Below are positions 8,801 through 14,418 of a stretch of 64,000 nt of DNA, piece after piece; positions within the stretch are counted from its first letter, which is position 1, and each line of letters starts with the position of its first letter. The DNA comes from a virus. Below the pieces are notes generated by a model. That model did not search any database, was not told the origin of the DNA, and saw only the letters and a program-made list of their open reading frames with translations. The position numbers and the translations under genes are program-made. Where the stretch lies: positions 1 to 64,000 of the IMG/VR virus record IMGVR_UViG_3300025872_000054. One strand, given 5' to 3'.

Positions 8801-9500
8801 TCCGACATTCTCAGAATATCTCCAAGGGAAGAAAGGCGCCGGGGAGTTTGAAAAAACTAATGATTACTATGGATACATAAGATCCATTGGCGATCTATGT
8901 TTCCCGATTAAGAAGGAAGATGGGAAATTGAGCGACTCGTGCAAAGAAAATTGTAGAGAGGCCCAAGAGTTTTACAAGAAGTATGGTTCTGGTACTCAAG
9001 AGGATACTGGAGCAAACGGTTCCTCTGGGTCGTTCCCCGCTGCAAATTGTAAGACAGGAGATCCAAAAAAGGACGCTATTATAAATGCCCTCTATTCTGC
9101 AGGTTTAAAAACCCCTAACGCACTTGCTGGGGCACTTGGTAACCTCCAGGCAGAAAGTGGATTTGATCATAATGTTCATAATACTTCCAAGCAAGGAACT
9201 ACTTGTGTTACAGTATCTGGAGTACCAGAAAAGTGTTATGGGTTGGTTCAATGGGGAGGTTCCCGTAAAACAGAAATTATTGCCAAATGTGGCCAAACAA
9301 GCACATTACAATGTCAGCTTGAGTTCATGGTACAGGAAGTGAAAAAGAGAGGTGGGGGTGTGGTAGAAGGTATGAATAGTGCTTCGAGTGCATCAGCAGC
9401 GGCTGAAATATGGAGAACAAAATACGAAGTTGGTAGTGGAGGAATAGCGGAAAGGCAACAATATGCTGAACAGATAGTTAAAACTATTACGTGCGGATAA
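5862..9500 (+). CDS. baseplate hub / tail lysin: amidase + M23 peptidase + lysozyme domains
   Basis: GTG start preceded by AGGTAAG; an overlapping ATG at 5859 in another frame stops quickly. The 1212-residue protein has an N-terminal virion-like part (about 1-540) and then three candidate cell-wall hydrolase modules. An amidase_3-like module begins near residue 553 (GHADF, an NER glutamate, then EIHNDA). An M23-like module carries SHVHVE near 758, GHGYPGIDY near 797 and LAHLQG near 856. A Phage_lysozyme2-like domain spans about 1070-1200 (AGALGNLQAESGF, YGLVQWGG). Such a protein would locally open peptidoglycan during DNA entry. The order of the M23 motifs is unusual (see findings). Domain identities rest on motif recognition. 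Confidence 0.8.
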   Translation: MSSLYRCKARVAYKPFNSERLIVFEEKQIQELNVKLKWNNSFSSMNSQGADSAGTYTSAISQSTCQVTISDPYLTGAAWPALFDAASMWSASNTAQTNNIILPPCGKDQDPVRDKCFNYGSIDDSALVNSDGSSRELSSTFAHIIISLWYEVNGTSFGSDYYFRVNRISINHGANFPSVTLAGTDPKSVVFNQNLINVKFDEGMSVEEALKKIAEETGYKASFCVPPGGKTTDPYILPRSLIYKGVTPDEAMKKLIGATGGAMLSLPIKEHGNTVSICTRGDQVGSCTVFYLGKGLYESYQIDGEPPATFALRNTQNGASINNGDPYVSASFAAEKYSLKEVIKQKRIKALEKVKKVTFPDLFKPCEKRCQGPLKTGYGWTGAGPNVENKRYTDVNFYGIAPNGTQAISYLPGKVESASEEEGKVVVKTEFWLQICKDDKSEKCFGRYVYQESTNLSKVKVKRGDEVKVSQEIGSSESNKKELVRFYVLGHTNEYTTLDPQLIWNWASPAETAADFQNKNAPTGPGNSVVTPAPKQSLKDWKATTTAKPNKVLLMAGHADFPSGAPNERELNIELVKWAQRNAQAYGISDYIEVYLPSSSNLPENDPRSQFSKTSQAASAGKQVIEIHNDAASGHSGVIPPTGGKRIWQLDDALASSYGSFSVNHRDGLGVPKRGGTILEVGRMDGGTTRVFTSGTPAQKEALYKQLMDPVMRSIAQEKARNAGTATPSPQPTQGPNGSGGFDGFVGKVGDTGNSYGSHVHVEAVPRNSVTETELDSLVSKYVKFAGKSRGRGFSGHGYPGIDYPAPEGTPIYIIGGASVSQIESTGCTNGDKRCGGGFGNSLLIKTPEGKVLRLAHLQGKSIPPNLPGLTSSDSGGNTEPTIATAPSNKALTIETSFKGVPRALRITPGRTVLSFVTDYDKWLDNGGPRGQDPSTDPGVWIPSRFRNWFVGEVDFVWRQGDLRVNIEASNAWGNSVISAPTFSEYLQGKKGAGEFEKTNDYYGYIRSIGDLCFPIKKEDGKLSDSCKENCREAQEFYKKYGSGTQEDTGANGSSGSFPAANCKTGDPKKDAIINALYSAGLKTPNALAGALGNLQAESGFDHNVHNTSKQGTTCVTVSGVPEKCYGLVQWGGSRKTEIIAKCGQTSTLQCQLEFMVQEVKKRGGGVVEGMNSASSASAAAEIWRTKYEVGSGGIAERQQYAEQIVKTITCG

Positions 9501-10184
9501 ATGATACCAGCAGTAATAGCCAGCGGGATAATGGCGGCGGTTTTAAACTCCGCCAAGAAGCAATTACTTGAGACTGCTAAGTCCCAACTAATTAAGTCAC
9601 AAAAAGAGGCTTTAAGAAAAGACCTACTCGCTAAAGTCTCCCAGCAATACACCCGCGAAGCTGAACACAACTTTAGTCAGTATATCAGAGCTCTCGAATC
9701 AGCTCAGGTGGAGGTAAGCTTTGAAGGAAAACCTGGTGAGGCTTTCATTACGAGAGCGCAGTCTGCAGTCAGAGAATTAGAGAGCTATATTGACAAACAG
9801 AACCCCGACGGCGCAGTTATCCAATTCCTTAAAAAACGATACAATGAGGAGGGAATTAATATAATCACCGGGAGATTGTACGCAGGTCATCTTGTAAATA
9901 AAAAATCTCAAGGGGTCTATGAGATAGCAAACAAGATGGGTTATGCCGCTCCAGTGGATAAAAGAAAGCCTTGGTTGTCTAGCGAGAAGACAACTCAAGG
10001 GATCGAAGAGATGATGGCAAATGCCGCTCAAGAGATTTTTGAACTTAGTTTTGAAGACCTTGATTTGAGTTCTGACTTTGCTTTATTAAAGTTTACTCCT
10101 GGAGGCACTGGATTTAAACCCTCGCAAAAAATGTCCAACAAACCTCCCACTAAAAAATCTAGTAAGAAGAAAAAACGGAAGTAA
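9501..10184 (+). CDS. putative virion protein with Lys-rich tail
   Basis: A 227-residue protein that starts directly after the hub gene stop codon, so it is probably translated by coupling. It is mostly helical and charged, with GYAAPVDKRKPWL near residue 150 reminiscent of small tail-completion or neck proteins. The last 25 residues are almost entirely Lys, Ser and Pro (KKSSKKKKRK), which could contact DNA or the negatively charged cell envelope. It ends one base from the oppositely oriented HNH gene. I recognise no named family. Confidence 0.65.
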   Translation: MIPAVIASGIMAAVLNSAKKQLLETAKSQLIKSQKEALRKDLLAKVSQQYTREAEHNFSQYIRALESAQVEVSFEGKPGEAFITRAQSAVRELESYIDKQNPDGAVIQFLKKRYNEEGINIITGRLYAGHLVNKKSQGVYEIANKMGYAAPVDKRKPWLSSEKTTQGIEEMMANAAQEIFELSFEDLDLSSDFALLKFTPGGTGFKPSQKMSNKPPTKKSSKKKKRK

Positions 10185-10185
10185 C

Positions 10186-10884
10186 TTATCCGTAGTACTT
10201 TGATCCCTTTTCGAGATTAGCCTTAGCACTTAGGGCTTGGAGTCTAGCATTGATGGCATGGTAGTCAAACCAACTCTCAGCAAGAGACGTGTCTTTAAAA
10301 TAACACTTAGTCCCACGGCAATACACATCTATCCTTTCAAGATCAACCTTTTCCTCCCTGCACCATTCCTCAACAAGGCTCTTAAATGGGTAAGAATGGT
10401 CAATATGAAACTCCCCGGCATTAATAAATACCCCATGAATAGGGCATCTCATGGGTTTCCTTTTAAGCTGGCGATTTACACTTAGTCTAAATGTTTTAAT
10501 TTGTGGCTCGATGATTTGTCTCATAGCCACCAAAACATCCATTTTATTCTGCTTGTACTCAGGAATTGGTTTGACTCTAGGGAAAAGTTCGTCTGTGACC
10601 TTGCCTTTTCCCAGCCAAATTTCCCTCTTCGACCGAGAAGTTACCATGACAACGCCTCTTACAGCTTTGCCTTGGAACTTTTTATTTCGTATTTTATACT
10701 TAACTTCCCCGCGGTCCTTAATTACTTTCCACTTAGGGATTAACTCTATTACACTATCTAAGAAGTCTTTATCGTTGTCTTTTACAAAGTAGTTGCATTC
10801 TGTTCCACTGACAACTTCTGTCCACTTTTTTTCAAAGGCTCCCTTCGTGTATTCATTACCTTTGATGGATATGACGCGTCGCAT
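10186..10884 (-). CDS. DUF3223/DCL-like protein with HNH-type motif
   Basis: A 232-residue protein. Residues about 28-105 fit the DCL/DUF3223 pattern (a strand, DFLDSVIELIPKW, then a conserved GxG segment). A CPIHG then HIDHSYPF at about 147-166 forms an HNH-like nuclease motif, and the end (SWFDYHAINARLQALSAKANLEKG) is the characteristic tail of this family. Related proteins occur in phages as putative HNH endonucleases. The first 34 codons overlap the end of the sigma gene by about 103 bases in a different frame; no later in-frame start preserves the DUF3223 part, so the overlap looks real. Function in the phage is unknown. Confidence 0.7.
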   Translation of the reverse strand: MRRVISIKGNEYTKGAFEKKWTEVVSGTECNYFVKDNDKDFLDSVIELIPKWKVIKDRGEVKYKIRNKKFQGKAVRGVVMVTSRSKREIWLGKGKVTDELFPRVKPIPEYKQNKMDVLVAMRQIIEPQIKTFRLSVNRQLKRKPMRCPIHGVFINAGEFHIDHSYPFKSLVEEWCREEKVDLERIDVYCRGTKCYFKDTSLAESWFDYHAINARLQALSAKANLEKGSKYYG

Positions 10885-11567
10885 AGGATAAACTCAATAA
10901 GTTGTTCTGAATATTTTTTAATATCATCCGCATTTTTAAGATGGGGATTTTTACGGACAATTGTTGATACCGATCTTTTCTTAACAAGGTAATCCATGAG
11001 AAAAGTCTCGTCAACTGGATCTAAATCAGTAATCTTATGGAGAAGGTCGCGATGGCTCATCATGAAATCCCCCATTGTCATTTCTGACTCATACTCTGGC
11101 TCAATAATGTTACAGTATTCGGTGACAGGAGAAAAACTCATAGCAAATGCTTGGCGAACTGCTCGGATTTTTTTCACAGGGACCTGGATTTTTTCTGCAA
11201 TCTGCTCATCGGAGATGTCTGGATCAGCAATTGTATATTTGCGGATCTTAAGATACAAATCGGAGTAGGAACGCGGGATTTTAACTAGTCGGGAATTATC
11301 TCGTAGGTAATTCAGCATATGAAACTGCAGACACCTATTCACCCAGGTAGAGAAGTTGGCGCCCTTACTCTGGTCCCAAGAATCGTAAATTTTTACTATA
11401 TACTCAAGAGCAGCGTCCCTAAGCTCCTCATAGGGCAATCCAGTAAATGAGGAGATTTTTCTGGCAACTTGAGAAGCCTTCCACATCTGTGATATAATTT
11501 GCTCATCGCGTTCAGACTGCCTTTTCCGCGACTTGCGTTTTTCCTGCTTTTCGGGTTCTATACTCAT
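10782..11567 (-). CDS. phage-encoded sigma-70-family factor
   Basis: A 261-residue protein. Residues about 44-110 match sigma region 2, including YEELRDAALEYIVK and GANFSTWVNRCLQFHMLNYLRDN followed by the conserved RxVKIPRS step. A helix-turn-helix-like segment DISDEQIAEKIQVPVKKIRAV follows, as in region 3. Region 4 is not clear; the C-terminal part is divergent. The likely role is to direct host RNA polymerase to phage promoters, as T4 gp55 does for late genes. Its gene overlaps the thioredoxin gene by four bases and lies in the terminase-baseplate operon. It is the natural candidate to recognise the TTTAAAG box, but that pairing is inference. Confidence 0.85.
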   Translation of the reverse strand: MSIEPEKQEKRKSRKRQSERDEQIISQMWKASQVARKISSFTGLPYEELRDAALEYIVKIYDSWDQSKGANFSTWVNRCLQFHMLNYLRDNSRLVKIPRSYSDLYLKIRKYTIADPDISDEQIAEKIQVPVKKIRAVRQAFAMSFSPVTEYCNIIEPEYESEMTMGDFMMSHRDLLHKITDLDPVDETFLMDYLVKKRSVSTIVRKNPHLKNADDIKKYSEQLIEFILCDASYPSKVMNTRREPLKKSGQKLSVEQNATTL

Positions 11568-11881
11568 GAGTTTTCAACTGCTCCGATGATAAAGTCTTTG
11601 AGTTGGGACTTTGCCAAAATTCCGTCAGTGTTAAGTCCTAGGAGGCTTGAGTCCTCTCCAAATACAGCGAAGTTTGGAGTCCCATCACAATCAATCTGGT
11701 CGCAAAATGCCCAGTCATCAGTGGTAACGTCCCATTCCCCAAATCCAATGGCAAAATGTGGATATTCTTCGGCTAGTTCATTAGCTGTTTCTGCCCAGAC
11801 TGGCTTCATTGCGTTACACGCAGCACATCCAGGTTGGTGGAAGAAAACAACTCTATGTTTAAATTGTTGTTGATCAGACAT
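11564..11881 (-). CDS. thioredoxin-fold protein
   Basis: A 105-residue protein with the redox motif CAAC in HQPGCAACNAMKPVW at about residues 18-26 and the conserved cis-proline in DGTPNFAVFG near residue 68. Length and layout match a single thioredoxin domain. It may reduce phage or host proteins, supply electrons to the class I ribonucleotide reductase encoded here, or act as a polymerase processivity partner as thioredoxin does in T7. It overlaps the sigma gene by four bases downstream and follows terminase after a 39-base gap. Confidence 0.85.
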   Translation of the reverse strand: MSDQQQFKHRVVFFHQPGCAACNAMKPVWAETANELAEEYPHFAIGFGEWDVTTDDWAFCDQIDCDGTPNFAVFGEDSSLLGLNTDGILAKSQLKDFIIGAVENS

Positions 11882-11920
11882 AATTGTATCCTTGCAAGTA
11901 ATACGCTATGTATTATACCA

Positions 11921-13534
11921 TTAGAGGTATCGTGTTGCAGACGATTTAGGGTTGGTATTAGTAACTATTTTTCCAATATCACTAGAGGCACGGCGGGACC
12001 CGCCTCTATAAAACGGATCATGGACCAAGCGAGGAAGTTTCTGCCTATCTCCGCCATGAACTGTCCTTCCACCCATGATCTCATCGCGATAGACGGTAAT
12101 GCCATAGACAAAAGCATCGACAAAGTCATCGTTTTTGATATATGGGAAAGATGTCAACTCAGACATCCTCTCCCCTAGGTTAGGAAGGTTTTCGTATAGG
12201 GAGACTAGATTGTCCTCGACAAGGGGGGCAATAGCATTGGCCCTAAGTACTTTATCCTTATTAGGTACTAATTCTTTAATCGAGATATTTATAGTCCGCT
12301 TAAGTGTTTGGATGAGAGGGACACCTTGTGCTCTACCTTCGATGTATATACATCTAATCTTCCAGGTCTTTACCAACTGTGGGAAAATCTTCTCAAGATC
12401 TGGGAACTCCATTCGCTCAAGAATATAGTGAACTAAATGTAATTTACTTTCTCGTTTATCATATCCCCAAATACAAATGGCCGTAAAGTCATTCATACGA
12501 TCGGCCTTATACGCCGTGTCAATGGTGGCATAGATATAAGAATACTTGCCTTTATTCTTACTATGGTACTCAAACCAGTGTTCTTTAAATATGGCCCCTT
12601 GTTCACCCGCCGGCCTTCCTTGATATAGAGAGTTAAAGTCTTTATCACCAATGGATTTTTTAATTGCCTCAAGGTTCTCTACGGGGAAGAACTCTGGCCA
12701 ATGAGACTGACCCAACTCTCTCCCCAGTACATCGTTCTCTTCATCGACGCATAGAGCTGGAACATTGAGTTCCCTCCAGCCTTCGGGGTCGGCTTTCAAC
12801 AACCTGCCAATAACATCATCGACATGGAACCTCGTGCCCATGGAAATGATGGCGTTGTTAGGAAGACCACGAGTGAGAAACTGTGCCTGTGTCCAAGCAA
12901 ATGTGCTCTCCATAACCGTCAATGAGTTACCATCCGCCAGAAGGTCATCAAGAATTCCAACTCCAGGCAACTCATCATCACTAATCACTCCGAAGCCAAA
13001 GCCGGTAACACTGCCGCCCGCCGAGGCAATTTTAATCAATCCGCCATTGCCATTACGGATGGCACTAAGATTACACTTATCTTTATCAATCTCACACTCG
13101 GGGAACAACCATTTAAAACTCTCATGAGAGACATACTCAATAACAGCTCTGGAGTTCTCATTAGTGAGTTGAAGAGCATATGAACTCATGATAAATTGAG
13201 CGGTAGGACTACGACCCATTTGCCAAGATGGGAATACCTTGGAGATGAGTAGAGACTTCCCAGTACGAGGAGGAAGGGAAATTGCACTTTGCTTATATTC
13301 CTTTTCTCCGTCACCGATCCTCTGCAGGAAGTTACCAATCACCTCATGGACTTTAAAGGGTTGGAACTTACCAGCAATAGGCACTTCAGATGTAATAAAT
13401 CTGGCATATGTTAAAAAATCTGTTCGGCATTTTAGCCTGAGGAGTTCTTGCTTATCCGACGGAGAAAGAGAAGCAAGATTAGCCTCCATTTCTTTAACTA
13501 ATTTTTTTTCTAATTTTACCTGAGATTTATTCAT
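11921..13534 (-). CDS. terminase large subunit
   Basis: Start set at the ATG of MNKSQVKLEK, which overlaps the upstream endonuclease stop as ATGA; an in-frame ATG five codons earlier is possible. About 537 residues. SLPPRTGKS at about 86-94 is the Walker A of packaging ATPases, VGILDD is the probable Walker B, and SMGTRFHVDD the coupling region. The nuclease part shows YATIDTAYKADRMND and IEGRAQG, the acidic metal-binding pattern of this RNase H-like domain. It cuts and translocates DNA into the capsid. No small terminase subunit is recognisable next to it. Confidence 0.92.
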   Translation of the reverse strand: MNKSQVKLEKKLVKEMEANLASLSPSDKQELLRLKCRTDFLTYARFITSEVPIAGKFQPFKVHEVIGNFLQRIGDGEKEYKQSAISLPPRTGKSLLISKVFPSWQMGRSPTAQFIMSSYALQLTNENSRAVIEYVSHESFKWLFPECEIDKDKCNLSAIRNGNGGLIKIASAGGSVTGFGFGVISDDELPGVGILDDLLADGNSLTVMESTFAWTQAQFLTRGLPNNAIISMGTRFHVDDVIGRLLKADPEGWRELNVPALCVDEENDVLGRELGQSHWPEFFPVENLEAIKKSIGDKDFNSLYQGRPAGEQGAIFKEHWFEYHSKNKGKYSYIYATIDTAYKADRMNDFTAICIWGYDKRESKLHLVHYILERMEFPDLEKIFPQLVKTWKIRCIYIEGRAQGVPLIQTLKRTINISIKELVPNKDKVLRANAIAPLVEDNLVSLYENLPNLGERMSELTSFPYIKNDDFVDAFVYGITVYRDEIMGGRTVHGGDRQKLPRLVHDPFYRGGSRRASSDIGKIVTNTNPKSSATRYL

Positions 13535-14373
13535 TCTGATATTCTCCAACCTTTATGTTGTTTTAATTTCCCACTATTTACTCTAGATAAATGGGCTTTG
13601 TTTAGTTTTAAATTTGGATATAAATTACTCAATTCCGTTATTTTTGCTTCAACTATTCCGTACTCTTCATGATACCATTTTATCTTTTTTTCTTTAAAAT
13701 CTATTCTCCTCCATCCTCTATGCTGATTTCTTTTTCCATTATGTACAGCCCTAAGATATGAATCATCTAAGTTCATATCTTTGTATATTTTTTTCATTTC
13801 AAATATACTTCCTTTATATACTCCGTGTATGTCATGGACAAATATGTATTCTGTTCGTTTTAAATGAGTTTTATTACTTACCTTCCTAGAAGTTTCTAGG
13901 TCTTTACACCATCCCTTATGATGAGTCCTTCTACCAGAAGAAACTAAATATAATAATGAGAAAGTTAATTCTGGATGTTTTTTACAAAGTTCTTCTATTG
14001 AACCCGTAAATTTACCATATTTATTGTGATAAAATGTTCTTATAGTTTTTCTTTTACTTTTTAAATGTTCTATATATTTATTTCTAATTTTTTCATAGTC
14101 TTTGGATCTTTTTATATTTAGTCTATTCGATAAGAAGAAAAAAGCTATCAAAGATTTTGTTGTTCTAGGATGCAAATTTCCGTGTCTTTTACTAAAATAT
14201 TTATATAATAATTTATGACATAAGAAATGTTCCCTAGTAGTTAAAGAAACTATAAAATTATTTTTTACTATACTTTTTGGTATAATATGATGTTTTTCGC
14301 AAAAATTATTGGGACATTTATTTCTAGATAATGCCTTTCTTATAATATTAAAGTAAGTCTTTCTATAATTCAT
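13531..14373 (-). CDS. HNH homing endonuclease with repeated DNA-binding units
   Basis: A 280-residue, strikingly Lys-rich and AT-rich gene. CEKHHIIPKS near residues 25-34 followed by SLTTREHFLCHKLL is an HNH pattern seen in phage mobile endonucleases. Three later repeats (about 120-160, 175-222, 232-278) share the pattern G-x-(F/Y)-x-G/A-x-I-x-E(L/M) followed by a Ser- or Asn-Gly-(R/K) turn and HxGW, which look like tandem DNA-binding modules. It sits between the baseplate spike-like gene and terminase and overlaps terminase by ATGA, a typical position for a free-standing homing endonuclease. Base composition differs from its neighbours, suggesting recent arrival. Confidence 0.8.
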   Translation of the reverse strand: MNYRKTYFNIIRKALSRNKCPNNFCEKHHIIPKSIVKNNFIVSLTTREHFLCHKLLYKYFSKRHGNLHPRTTKSLIAFFFLSNRLNIKRSKDYEKIRNKYIEHLKSKRKTIRTFYHNKYGKFTGSIEELCKKHPELTFSLLYLVSSGRRTHHKGWCKDLETSRKVSNKTHLKRTEYIFVHDIHGVYKGSIFEMKKIYKDMNLDDSYLRAVHNGKRNQHRGWRRIDFKEKKIKWYHEEYGIVEAKITELSNLYPNLKLNKAHLSRVNSGKLKQHKGWRISE

Positions 14374-14379
14374 AACTTA

Positions 14380-14386
14380 CTTTAAA
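14380..14386 (-). promoter_or_regulatory. TTTAAAG box close to the homing endonuclease start
   Basis: TTTAAAG on the minus strand only 6 bases before the endonuclease ATG. If it were a -10-type element the transcript would start at or inside the start codon, so it may instead serve terminase downstream or be fortuitous. Confidence 0.25.
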
Positions 14387-14418
14387 CTAAAAAGTTTCAA
14401 AACATGGTTCAAATTTGT

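Noticed and set aside
11465-11475. TGATATAAT on the plus strand inside the sigma gene.
   Set aside because: It lies within coding DNA of the minus-strand gene, with no plus-strand gene following, so it is a chance match.
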